A stretch of 64,000 nt of DNA from the NCBI GenBank assembly GCA_015067435.1, contig SVMM01000017.1, positions 1 through 64,000 on the forward strand. Direction: 5' to 3'. Under the pieces are notes generated by a model. It was not told where the DNA came from. It saw only the letters and a program-made list of their open reading frames with translations, and searched no databases. Position numbers and translations under genes: made by a program. This DNA is from Oscillospiraceae bacterium (GTDB lineage: Bacteria; Bacillota; Clostridia; Oscillospirales; Oscillospiraceae). Position 1 is the first letter of the stretch, and every line of letters starts with the position of its first letter. This document shows, in pieces, positions 35,087 through 43,219 of this stretch.

Positions 35087-37152
35087 CTTCTATCCTTTGC
35101 CAGAATGATCTCCGCGCGCGTCAGATGCAGAATGGTGTCCGGCGGGACGGTCAGGTCGCCCGCGGCGGTCTGGTAGCTGTTCTGGTCCAGCCCGCGGTAC
35201 TCGATCCGATCCGCCTGATACACGCCGTCCAGCGCCTGGATCACCGCCGCGAGGTCGTCGCGGTCGGCGCCCGCGCCGATCCGGTTCCCCGCGGGGGCAA
35301 AGTACCGTTCGATCGCCTCCCGCGCCGTCTCGGGCCGGAAGCTCTGCTCCGCCCGGACGCGCACACTGACGGTAAAGCCCGCGTAGCGCACCGGGATCGC
35401 CTCCGTCCGGATGCAGACGGGGCGGTTGCGCTCCAGCTGGCGGTCGACCGCCGCGAGGAAACGCTCGTCCGCCCGGGGCATCTCATCGTCGCTCTGCGGC
35501 AGCACCGCGACCGACACACAGGCGGCGAAGCGCTGGTGCTTCTGCCGGACGTCGAAGCCCGGCAGCGCCTTGGCGCCCGCCACGCGGAGCCCCGGCGTCT
35601 CCATCGCCCGACGCTCATAGTCCTCCGTCGAAACGCATTTCTTCGTATTCTTCAGCCGCCGCAGCAGCCTTGCGCGCCCCTCGGCCATCGTCTCCGCGCC
35701 GCGGCCGCCGTGCGCCGCGCCGTTTGCGGCGAGCTCGCCGTCCTCGGTGAAGCACAGGCCCGCGTCGGCGGGGATGTTTCCCTCGCCGCACAGGGAGACC
35801 AGCTCCTCCACGACCATGACGGCGCCCTCTCCGCCGGCAACCAGCGCGCCGTGCGCGCCGTCACCGACGATGATGGTCTCGCGCCTGCGGTCATAGGTGA
35901 ACGCCAGATCGCGCGGACCGCACAGGGAGAGATCCTCCACAAAATGCCACGGCATAAGCCGGACCTCGCCGTCGGGGCACAGCGTCTGGCACATCAGCGT
36001 CAGCCGATCCGTCAGAACGCCCTTGCCGCCCAGATTCAGGCGGAAGACCTCGCCCGGACGCCCCGTTGCGTCGAACAGCAGGTCGTGCAGGCGCAGCGGG
36101 TCGAGGCACGCGATCAGGATGTTGACGTCGCCGTCCTCCGCGACGCCCTCCGTATCAATCGTAAAGCTGAGCCCGTCCGGCTCGCGCTTCACCTTATAGT
36201 CGTTGAACTGCCGCCAGCCTTCCTCCTCGCGCAGGAAGACCGCGGTCTCCGCGCGACGCGCCTGGGCGCTGTGCAGCTTCCATTTCCACTGCGCCGCGGG
36301 CTCCACCGTGAACCACTCCGCGCGGGCGCGGCTCTCCGTCTGAACCGCGCGGAACCTGCCCGCGCTGATCTCGCTGAGGCGCACCTTTTCCTCGCAACCC
36401 GCGTCGGTCTGCCGCAGCGTCAGCCAGAATATCCCGTCGCCGTCCGGCTGCCACGCAGCCGGCGCCGGAAGGGTGATATATCCGCTCCAGCTCAGCGCCA
36501 TCGTCTCGTCCCGCAGGGGCTCGACCGCGCCGACGCCCGAGAGCTCCCACAGGAGCCTGCGCGGCAGCTCGGTATCCCCGTCCGGGGCGTTGCGCTGAAC
36601 GCCGGAGCCGAGAGCAACATGGAACCAGAGACGCAGCTCCTTCTCCGGACGCCGCGAAAAACCGAGACGCAGGGCCGTGCCGCTCTCGCCGCCGAAATCA
36701 AAGGGCAGCAACGGCGGCCCGCCGCTGAGCATCGTGGTGATGTCGGTTCGTCCCCTGCCGTCGGGGCGCTCTATCTCCATGCGGCACAGCTCGGGCCGGA
36801 CGGCGGGGATCTCCTCCGCCAGCTCGAACACGACGCCCTCCGGCGTGCTGAGCTCCGACAGCGGCGCGCGTGCCGGCGCGTCCGGCGATATCTCCAGTGC
36901 GCATTCCGCCGCGCTCTCCGCGCAAAGGCGGGTGCCGGCAAGCTCCAACAGCTTGCGGGCGATCTCCGGCGTGATGCGGTTCATCTCATACTGCTGGGAT
37001 TCCTTGAACCAAGCCATCAGCTCAAGGATCGTGATCCCCGGGTCGTGCGCGTTGTGGTCGCTCCATACCGGACACAGCCACGGCAGGCGGCTCTCCGCCT
37101 CCTGCACAATATCCACGAACCGCTGATCGTCCAGATTGCGAGAAATCAACAT
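35083..37152 (-). CDS. Baseplate J-like protein (second copy, Afp12/Pvc12-like)
   Basis: This 689-residue protein has the gpJ-type N-terminus (LDDQRFVDIVQEAESRLPWL, WSDHNAHDPGITILELMAWF). The C-terminal half resembles baseplate J, with CGEGNIPADAGLCF, ALPGFDVRQK and TVSVRVRAEQSFRPETAREAI. It forms part of the baseplate wedge that triggers sheath contraction. It lies 64 bases downstream of the larger J-like gene and overlaps the TIGR02242 gene. The order gp25, large J, small J, tail I is the standard one for eCIS. Confidence 0.87.
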   Translation of the reverse strand: MLISRNLDDQRFVDIVQEAESRLPWLCPVWSDHNAHDPGITILELMAWFKESQQYEMNRITPEIARKLLELAGTRLCAESAAECALEISPDAPARAPLSELSTPEGVVFELAEEIPAVRPELCRMEIERPDGRGRTDITTMLSGGPPLLPFDFGGESGTALRLGFSRRPEKELRLWFHVALGSGVQRNAPDGDTELPRRLLWELSGVGAVEPLRDETMALSWSGYITLPAPAAWQPDGDGIFWLTLRQTDAGCEEKVRLSEISAGRFRAVQTESRARAEWFTVEPAAQWKWKLHSAQARRAETAVFLREEEGWRQFNDYKVKREPDGLSFTIDTEGVAEDGDVNILIACLDPLRLHDLLFDATGRPGEVFRLNLGGKGVLTDRLTLMCQTLCPDGEVRLMPWHFVEDLSLCGPRDLAFTYDRRRETIIVGDGAHGALVAGGEGAVMVVEELVSLCGEGNIPADAGLCFTEDGELAANGAAHGGRGAETMAEGRARLLRRLKNTKKCVSTEDYERRAMETPGLRVAGAKALPGFDVRQKHQRFAACVSVAVLPQSDDEMPRADERFLAAVDRQLERNRPVCIRTEAIPVRYAGFTVSVRVRAEQSFRPETAREAIERYFAPAGNRIGAGADRDDLAAVIQALDGVYQADRIEYRGLDQNSYQTAAGDLTVPPDTILHLTRAEIILAKDRR

Positions 37153-37216
37153 AGGCTTTTCTCTCCCTTTTTGAGGCTCCGGCGGCGCGAGCGCCTCCGG
37201 CTCGGAAAAAACCGCC

Positions 37217-40120
37217 TCAGCTCAGGCGCACCAGATGGCGGCCGCTCTCCACGACACCGTAGGGGAAATCGGCGTCCGATTCCAGCGCCGCAAGCTTCTG
37301 CCGCCCGTCCTGATCGTAGGACGCCTCCACCAGTATCCTGTCGATGAGCTTGACGTTCTGCGTGTCGCGCACGACGCTCCACACCTCGCCCAGCCGGATC
37401 TGCTCGCCGATGGGGCGGCTCTTCCACGTCTCTCCGATCAGCGTTTCCAGCCTGCGCACGATCTCCTGCTGCGTCTGCGCGGCAAGCTCGATCTGTCTGG
37501 TCTGGACCGTGACGGCGGTGTTGACCGTCAGCACCGTGGCGGGGCAGACATGGAGCCTGCCCTCCGCGATCAGGCAGCACGAGCTGCGCTCGGCAAGAAA
37601 ACGGTATACCTCGCGGCAAAGCTCCTCCGTGCCCTCGCCGTTCTTGCCGAAGCCCGTGATGACCACGGCGATGTGCCCCGGCGCGCTCTCGCCGCGCTCG
37701 TTCTTCCCGGAAAAGCATCTCACATGGCTCACCTGCGGGAACTTCTCCCGCACGAGCTCCTCATAGTCGCGGCGCCCCACGGCGCGGCCCCTGTTGCGCA
37801 GCAGGCAGCTGCCCCACGCTTCGATGCTCTCCAGCGGCAAGCGGCCCGTTCCGCCGCTCATCGCCGTCAGGTTGCGCACGCCGCCGATCTGGGGCATCGC
37901 CGTCAAAAGCGTGTGGACCGCGCCCGCGGGCACGTTGCCCCGCACGCCGCCGCCGCTGGAATACTGCACGCGGATGTTGTGGTCGCCCGACGGCGGGACC
38001 TTGCCCTGCCGCCCGTCGCCAAAGGTAACGGAGCCCTGATAGGGGTCCAGCTCAAACACACGGTCGTCCGGCGCGGCGAGCGCGAGATCCTCCACGCGCT
38101 GCCATTCCACCCAGCAGCGCCGCAGGATATGGTCCTCCCGCTCCAGCCTGATCCGCTCCGGACACTCCTTTTGCAGCCGCTCGATCTCGGCGGCGGAAAT
38201 GCCGTTGAACTCGTCCACCCACACCCGGCAGTCCTGCACGGGCAGGGAGAGAAGCCATACGCGCTTTCCCGCCTCGTAGGCGTCGGTGTCGAACAGCTGA
38301 TCCTCCTCGCGCTGGCGCTGGAGCGCCGACACGGCGTTCACCGTCACCGACCGCACCGCCGGCATCACGCCGGGCTCGGTGTCGCTCCGGCTCAGGCGCA
38401 GCCAGCAGCCCTCCTCGCCGAACAGCTCCGTCTTTGGAAGCGGCTCCGGCAGGAAGAGGAACATTTCGCCGCTGTGCAGCAGGCGATCCGTCTGATCCAC
38501 GGTGCGCACCGGCTCATAGTCCTTGCCGTCCCAATACTCCCACTCAAGCTGTCCCATCAGGCGCGAGCGGCCCTCCACCTGAAAGCGCAGGGAGAGCGGC
38601 ATCGCATGCGGCGAAGCGTCGAAGCGGAAGTACATCGACGCGCGCTCGTCACGCATCGGAACCAGCGCCGCAAAGTGCAGATGCGCGATGCTTTGCGTAT
38701 CCTCAATGCTTTTCCTGCGGCCGTTGTTGTCGGAGAAGCAGCACACGGGCGGTCTCTGCTCGGAATAGCTCCAGCGGAATTCCGCAAGCTTGACGAAGGG
38801 GACGATCCAGCGCTGGTAGAACGACAGCGGGTTCGTCACGTCGACGACGCGGGCGCGGATATAGAATCCCGTCTCCGCGTTCACCTCGACCTCCTCGGCG
38901 TCCTCCGGCACGGTGAAGCGCACGTCCAGCGCGCCGTCGCGCTTGCAGGAGAACGGGTTTTTATCGCCGGTAACCGGAAGATTTCTCCATCCCAAGCCGT
39001 TGTAATACTCCCAGACGACCTCGGAGACATAGACATCGTCCGGCTTCTGCTCGACGGCGCTCTTTTTGTCAATGATGGGCTGGGTGAAGTCGTACCTCGC
39101 GCCCAGCGCCTCCGGCTCGTCCACGATCGGCGCGATCTCCAGATGCAGCAGCGCGTCCGCGCCGCGCTTGGTCAGTGCCGAATCGCAGCGGAGATAGAAC
39201 ACGTTGTAAACCGCGGGGCGGCGTCCGAAGCAGTAGCCGCCCTCCTGCGGAAAGATCGGCAGATCGTCGCTGTACATGCTCTGCGCCGGGCAGGGTCTCA
39301 GCGGCTCGCTGGCAAGCTCCATCGCGTCGAGGCGTATCTCCGCGGCGGGGTGTCCGGTGCAGCTGATGCAGATATGACCGCTCTCGTTGGGCTCCAGCAG
39401 GAGCCTGTCGTGCTTCTCCAGCACGAGCCGCCCATGCTCCGCGTGCACATTGTCGAAGGGAATTTCCTCCCCCTCGTGCAAAAACGTCCACTCAAGCTCC
39501 TCGTCCGCCAGCGCCTCCGCCGTTTCCTCCTCGCGGTGTCCGCTCTCCTGATGGAACGTGACGCTGATGACCGCGGGGCAATCCAGACGAAGGACGTGAT
39601 CCTCGCCGATGGTAAAGCGATGGCGCTGCAGCTCCTCGCCCGCGGGCTCGAAAAAGCGCTGCGGCCGCTCGGAGAGGTCGAGGCGGCGAATGCTGTCCGC
39701 CTCCGCGTCGACATAGTAGACGTCCGCAAGATGCGCGGGCGTGACCTGAATCATGCGTCCGGTTTCAAAGACGACGTTCTCGCCCTCCTCGTCGGGCGTG
39801 AAAACCTGCGTGCCCGCCGGAACGGTGAAGGGCTCCGTTTCGTTGCCATGCGGCTCAAAGCACATTGTGCCGCCCGCGGACACGGGACCCGGCTCCCGAA
39901 AGCCGATCATATTCAGAAACTCCACGTAGAGCTTCTCCGGCAGCGCGTTGAGGCGATCCACGCTCTGTCCGTACAGGTCGGCAAACACCTCCGTCAGCGC
40001 CGCGCCGGGGTCGTCCTCCGTCCGCTCGTAGCGCCACTCCGGCGTATAGCTGCGCGCGAGCGCCTTGAGCTTCGCGCGGATCTCCTCCGGTGTTCTGGAA
40101 TCCAATGCCGGTCGGTTCAT
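37217..40120 (-). CDS. Large baseplate J-type protein (Afp11/Pvc11-like)
   Basis: This 967-residue protein matches the 'putative baseplate assembly protein' family of eCIS. It has an N-terminal LTEVFADLYGQSVDRLNALPEKLYVEFLNMIGF and a long beta-rich middle. Near the C-terminus is the J-like core (VTFGDGRQGKVPPSG, GGGVRGNVPAGAVHTLL, GSCLLRNRGRAVGRRDYEELV), followed by a terminal ferredoxin-like region. It is the main wedge protein of the baseplate. Its ATG overlaps the gp25 stop (ATGA). The length is near the family's usual 900-1000 residues. Confidence 0.9.
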   Translation of the reverse strand: MNRPALDSRTPEEIRAKLKALARSYTPEWRYERTEDDPGAALTEVFADLYGQSVDRLNALPEKLYVEFLNMIGFREPGPVSAGGTMCFEPHGNETEPFTVPAGTQVFTPDEEGENVVFETGRMIQVTPAHLADVYYVDAEADSIRRLDLSERPQRFFEPAGEELQRHRFTIGEDHVLRLDCPAVISVTFHQESGHREEETAEALADEELEWTFLHEGEEIPFDNVHAEHGRLVLEKHDRLLLEPNESGHICISCTGHPAAEIRLDAMELASEPLRPCPAQSMYSDDLPIFPQEGGYCFGRRPAVYNVFYLRCDSALTKRGADALLHLEIAPIVDEPEALGARYDFTQPIIDKKSAVEQKPDDVYVSEVVWEYYNGLGWRNLPVTGDKNPFSCKRDGALDVRFTVPEDAEEVEVNAETGFYIRARVVDVTNPLSFYQRWIVPFVKLAEFRWSYSEQRPPVCCFSDNNGRRKSIEDTQSIAHLHFAALVPMRDERASMYFRFDASPHAMPLSLRFQVEGRSRLMGQLEWEYWDGKDYEPVRTVDQTDRLLHSGEMFLFLPEPLPKTELFGEEGCWLRLSRSDTEPGVMPAVRSVTVNAVSALQRQREEDQLFDTDAYEAGKRVWLLSLPVQDCRVWVDEFNGISAAEIERLQKECPERIRLEREDHILRRCWVEWQRVEDLALAAPDDRVFELDPYQGSVTFGDGRQGKVPPSGDHNIRVQYSSGGGVRGNVPAGAVHTLLTAMPQIGGVRNLTAMSGGTGRLPLESIEAWGSCLLRNRGRAVGRRDYEELVREKFPQVSHVRCFSGKNERGESAPGHIAVVITGFGKNGEGTEELCREVYRFLAERSSCCLIAEGRLHVCPATVLTVNTAVTVQTRQIELAAQTQQEIVRRLETLIGETWKSRPIGEQIRLGEVWSVVRDTQNVKLIDRILVEASYDQDGRQKLAALESDADFPYGVVESGRHLVRLS

Positions 40121-40536
40121 AACGTCTCCCCTCCCTCGGATCCCTCCGTCCGGTAGAACGGATACACGCGGTTGTAGCGGTTATTCGTGCTGCGCACGCG
40201 GTAATTGATCTCGACCTCGAGGGTGCCCTCCAGCTTGTCCGTCTCCCGGCACTTCACCTCGACGTCGTCGATGCGCGGCTCCTGATAGCTCAGGATCTCA
40301 CGCAGCTCGAAGGCGAGGCTCTGTTTCGTGGAGCCGGAATCGGTGGCGAAGACGTAATCCAGCACGTTGGAACCGAAATCCGGGCGCATGATGCGCTCGC
40401 CCTGCGCGGTATTCAAAATGATGCCGATGGCCTCCGCAATGTCCTCTTCCTCGCTGACCATGGCGAATTTACCGGTCTTGGGATCGACCTGAAGGGGAAA
40501 CTTCAAGCCGCGGCCCATGAATTCTTTTCCGTTCAA
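40117..40536 (-). CDS. GPW/gp25-family baseplate protein (Afp9-like)
   Basis: This 139-residue protein is a gp25-like baseplate wedge component. Key stretches are GLKFPLQVDPKTGKFAMV, DIAEAIGIILNTAQGERIMRPDFGSNVLDYVF (the EExR-type region of gp25 appears as QGERIMRPDFGS) and RIDDVEVKCRETD. Gp25 links the baseplate to the first sheath ring. The reading from TTG 40536 has GGAGG upstream; ATG 40518 is an alternative six residues in. Its stop overlaps the next start. Confidence 0.9.
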   Translation of the reverse strand: MNGKEFMGRGLKFPLQVDPKTGKFAMVSEEEDIAEAIGIILNTAQGERIMRPDFGSNVLDYVFATDSGSTKQSLAFELREILSYQEPRIDDVEVKCRETDKLEGTLEVEINYRVRSTNNRYNRVYPFYRTEGSEGGETL

Positions 40537-40564
40537 AGCTCCTTCGCCTCCTTGACGTACCGTG

Positions 40565-41347
40565 TCAGTTAAGCTTGAGTATGGCTCCCTTGAGGCTGGC
40601 GGGTCCGGACGCCTCCAGCTTGAGGGACGCGTCCGCCTTGACCTGCGCGTCCACGCCCTGCATGCTCAGCTGTCCCTTCGCCTTGCCCTTGATGCTGGCA
40701 CCGTCGAGCGAGATGGTGCCGTTGCCCTTCTCCGTGATGTTGCCGCCCTGCTCCAGCGTGATGCTCGTCTGTCCGGCGCTGAGCGTCAGCTTGCTCTTCG
40801 CCTTGAGCGTGACCTCGCCCCCCTTGAGATCCATGATGAGCGCGTTGTCGCCGCCCTTGTCCTTCATCGATATCTGCTGCGCTTCGTCGTCAAGCGTCAC
40901 GACGGTGCCGGACGGCATGGTGACGGTCAGCTTTTCCTTGCCGCTTTCGTCGTGGATCATGATCTCGACCTTCTGCGGCGTTCTGAGGCAGTAGTCCTCC
41001 GACTTGCCGTCCTGAATGGGGATCGGAGGCGTGGTATCCGTGTTCCAGAAGCTGCCCAGCACGATGGGCCGGTGCGGATCGTTGCCCAAATAGCCCAACA
41101 CGACGAGATCGCCCACCTGCGGGAAGAGGAACAGGCCCCTGTCCTTCCCGCCCATCGGTGCCATCACGTAGCACCAGTCGGTCTCCTCCTGATCTTCCGC
41201 CCCGATGGGCAGGCACTTGACGCGGTTGAGATTTTTCTCGTCCTTGATGTTCGTGACCTTGCCCAGCTGCAGGCTGAACGCCGCGCCAAGCCCCATCTGG
41301 TTTCCGGATGCCTGTGTGAGCGCCCCCAGCTGCTCGGACATGCTCAT
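40565..41347 (-). CDS. gp5/VgrG-like central spike protein
   Basis: This 260-residue protein has an OB-fold domain typical of the baseplate V / gp5 family (about 25-120, with VKCLPIGAEDQEETDWCYV, FPQVGDLVVLGYLGNDPHRPIVLGSFWN), then a beta-helix needle with short repeats (about 130-260, e.g. GGEVTLKAKSKLTLSAGQT, NGTISLDGASIKGKA). It trimerises into the membrane-piercing spike and should be capped by the PAAR-like protein. In Afp/PVC and T6SS the hub and spike are one protein (Afp8, VgrG). Here the hub is a separate overlapping gene upstream, as in phage T4. Confidence 0.9.
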   Translation of the reverse strand: MSMSEQLGALTQASGNQMGLGAAFSLQLGKVTNIKDEKNLNRVKCLPIGAEDQEETDWCYVMAPMGGKDRGLFLFPQVGDLVVLGYLGNDPHRPIVLGSFWNTDTTPPIPIQDGKSEDYCLRTPQKVEIMIHDESGKEKLTVTMPSGTVVTLDDEAQQISMKDKGGDNALIMDLKGGEVTLKAKSKLTLSAGQTSITLEQGGNITEKGNGTISLDGASIKGKAKGQLSMQGVDAQVKADASLKLEASGPASLKGAILKLN

Positions 41348-42441
41348 GTCTTTGCTCCCTTCACCTCAAAAGTGGTGGTGTACCCCTTGGCGGTAAAACG
41401 GTGGCGCACCTTCGAGATAAAATATGACCCGTTCGAGTTGCCGTCGCCTCCGTCAATCTTAATGTATCGGCCGGGGATCAGCTCGGGCAGGCCGATGCAC
41501 TCGCCTCCTCCGGAGACAAACCCCATGGCGATCCTGTTGAGCTTGTGCTGCGCCAGCGTTTCACATTCTTTCTGCGTGCGCACGTACTCGTTGCGCTCGC
41601 GCAGCACGGCGTCCTTCAGCCCGCTGACATACTCGGCGGCGGATTTTCCCGAACCGCCCACCGTCACGCTTGATGCGGAGCCTTTCACCGCTTCCTCGTT
41701 GATGTCGCGTCCCCAGACCTCCACCGTGCCCACCTGATGGGCAAGCGATATGCGCTTGCTGAACTTGCGGACGCTCTTGCCGATGGTCAGCGTGATGATC
41801 GGCGAGGTCTTGGCCGTCACCGTGTCGAAAATCAACTCGCCGCCCACGGCAAAGCACGTCGCACCGTAGCGCTCCGCCATCATCTGCAAAAACTTCCAGT
41901 CGTCGACCTGCTGATCCTTGACGATCTGCGTTTCAAAGCCTTCGAGCGAGCCGACCGTGATGCTCTTGGCATAGCCGGCAGACTTGCTTTTTTTCAGGAT
42001 GGTTTCGACAATTTCCTTGGGCTTTTTCTGGCCGCCGTAGATGGGGTCGCACATGTTCATCAGGTAGCCCAGCCCGTCCAGCCCGTTAACCTCAATAAAG
42101 GGCGTGCCTTCCTCGTCATATTCGAAATGGTAGTCGTCCACATATCCGTAGAACAGGGTCTTACGCTCCTGATATCCGCCCTTGACCTCCAGCTTCAGGC
42201 CGGGCTCGATATCGTCCCCCACGTCATTGATCCACTTGCTGTTTTCAAAATCGTACTGGCCCTGAATCTTGAAGGAACAGCCGCCCACCGCTCCGCCGGC
42301 GCTGATCTCCACCTCCATGCTCGGAATAATGTATTTGGTCTGCGACAGCTTATTCCCGTCCACCAGAATCTCAAACCCCGGCGCGGTGAAATTGTCGTAC
42401 TTCTTGGCAAGGCCGGTATAGGTATAGTTTCCCTGATCCAA
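41344..42441 (-). CDS. gp27-like baseplate hub protein
   Basis: This 365-residue protein is the hub half of a VgrG/Afp8-type spike: GFEILVDGNKLSQTKYIIPSM, FYGYVDDYHFEYDEEGTPFI, a VVDDWKFLQMMAERYGATCF-like segment (here QQVDDWKFLQ) and GLPELIPGRYIKIDGG near the end. A longer reading to 42720 enters an arginine/serine-rich stretch that merely shadows the LysM gene. The best start is TTG 42441, eight bases after AAGGAGG and 14 bases after the LysM stop. The stop overlaps the spike start (ATGA), which would give the expected 1:1 ratio. Confidence 0.87.
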   Translation of the reverse strand: MDQGNYTYTGLAKKYDNFTAPGFEILVDGNKLSQTKYIIPSMEVEISAGGAVGGCSFKIQGQYDFENSKWINDVGDDIEPGLKLEVKGGYQERKTLFYGYVDDYHFEYDEEGTPFIEVNGLDGLGYLMNMCDPIYGGQKKPKEIVETILKKSKSAGYAKSITVGSLEGFETQIVKDQQVDDWKFLQMMAERYGATCFAVGGELIFDTVTAKTSPIITLTIGKSVRKFSKRISLAHQVGTVEVWGRDINEEAVKGSASSVTVGGSGKSAAEYVSGLKDAVLRERNEYVRTQKECETLAQHKLNRIAMGFVSGGGECIGLPELIPGRYIKIDGGDGNSNGSYFISKVRHRFTAKGYTTTFEVKGAKT

Positions 42442-42454
42442 TACCCGTCCCTCC

Positions 42455-43192
42455 TTACAGCAGCGCCGGGACGACCAGCATCTCGCCCGTGCGCAGGCGG
42501 CGCGGGTTTGTGAGCCCGTTCGCCGCGGCGATGGCGCGCCATTGGCCGGGATCGCCGTACTCCTCGGCGGCAAGCGACCACAGGGAATCGCCCTGGCGAA
42601 CCGTGTGGTACTTGGTCGTATCCGGGGAATTGAGCGGATTCGACACGAACTGCTTGTCGACGTCGCGATGCTCGATGAACGTGCAGTTGAGGAACGCGCG
42701 CACGGGCTGCCCCTGCTCATCGAAGCGCACGAAGCGCTGCTCGCACTTGGAAAGGAAGCCCTTGAACTGCAGCGACGACCACTCCACCTTCAGCTCCGGC
42801 GGACGGTGTTTGTCGCTGTCGATATACATAAGGTCTGTGATCTTCTTGGTGTAATCGCGCACGTCGATACCGCCCGTGATCGTGGGCAGCAGACTGTTTC
42901 CCTCGAACTTCAGGCGGTCGCTGACCTGTCCGCCGATCTCGGCGCCCGCGGACACGCTGTCAAAAAAGAGTTCAAAGGTCAGCACCTCCATCGCGCCGCT
43001 GAGAAACTGTACGACGGGAGCGTCCGCGCCCAGCGACGCCACGGGGGAATAGTTGACGACCTTCTCCCGTGTATAGGTCTGGGGATTGTAGAGCACCTCA
43101 AAGTATTTCGGAGACGACTTGGCATCCAGATTGGTGATGCGCATCTTCTCCACCGGAATCAGCATATTCGGATTGGCCACTCCAACATACAT
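42455..43192 (-). CDS. LysM baseplate adaptor (Afp7/Pvc7-like)
   Basis: This 245-residue protein has an N-terminal domain of the kind found in phage gp53/Afp7 (YFEVLYNPQTYTREKVVNYS, FELFFDSVS, PPELKVEWSSLQFKGFLSKC) and a C-terminal LysM domain (YHTVRQGDSLWSLAAEEYGDPGQWRAIAAANGL). In eCIS the protein sits around the hub and holds the baseplate to the spike; the LysM may bind peptidoglycan or another part of the baseplate. GGAGACGCC precedes ATG 43192. It lies between the giant repeat-protein gene and the hub gene. Confidence 0.92.
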   Translation of the reverse strand: MYVGVANPNMLIPVEKMRITNLDAKSSPKYFEVLYNPQTYTREKVVNYSPVASLGADAPVVQFLSGAMEVLTFELFFDSVSAGAEIGGQVSDRLKFEGNSLLPTITGGIDVRDYTKKITDLMYIDSDKHRPPELKVEWSSLQFKGFLSKCEQRFVRFDEQGQPVRAFLNCTFIEHRDVDKQFVSNPLNSPDTTKYHTVRQGDSLWSLAAEEYGDPGQWRAIAAANGLTNPRRLRTGEMLVVPALL

Positions 43193-43219
43193 GGCGTCTC
43201 CACCTCTTTCTTGTCCGTC

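Noticed and set aside
40565-42441. The spike genes as evidence for a type VI secretion system
   Set aside because: No TssJLM membrane complex, TssK, ClpV or Hcp-type genes are present; LysM, DUF4255 and the Pvc15-type ATPase fit the eCIS class.
41344-42720. A longer reading of the hub gene
   Set aside because: The first ~90 residues are Arg/Ser/Cys-rich and overlap the LysM gene out of frame; TTG 42441 has an ideal ribosome site.
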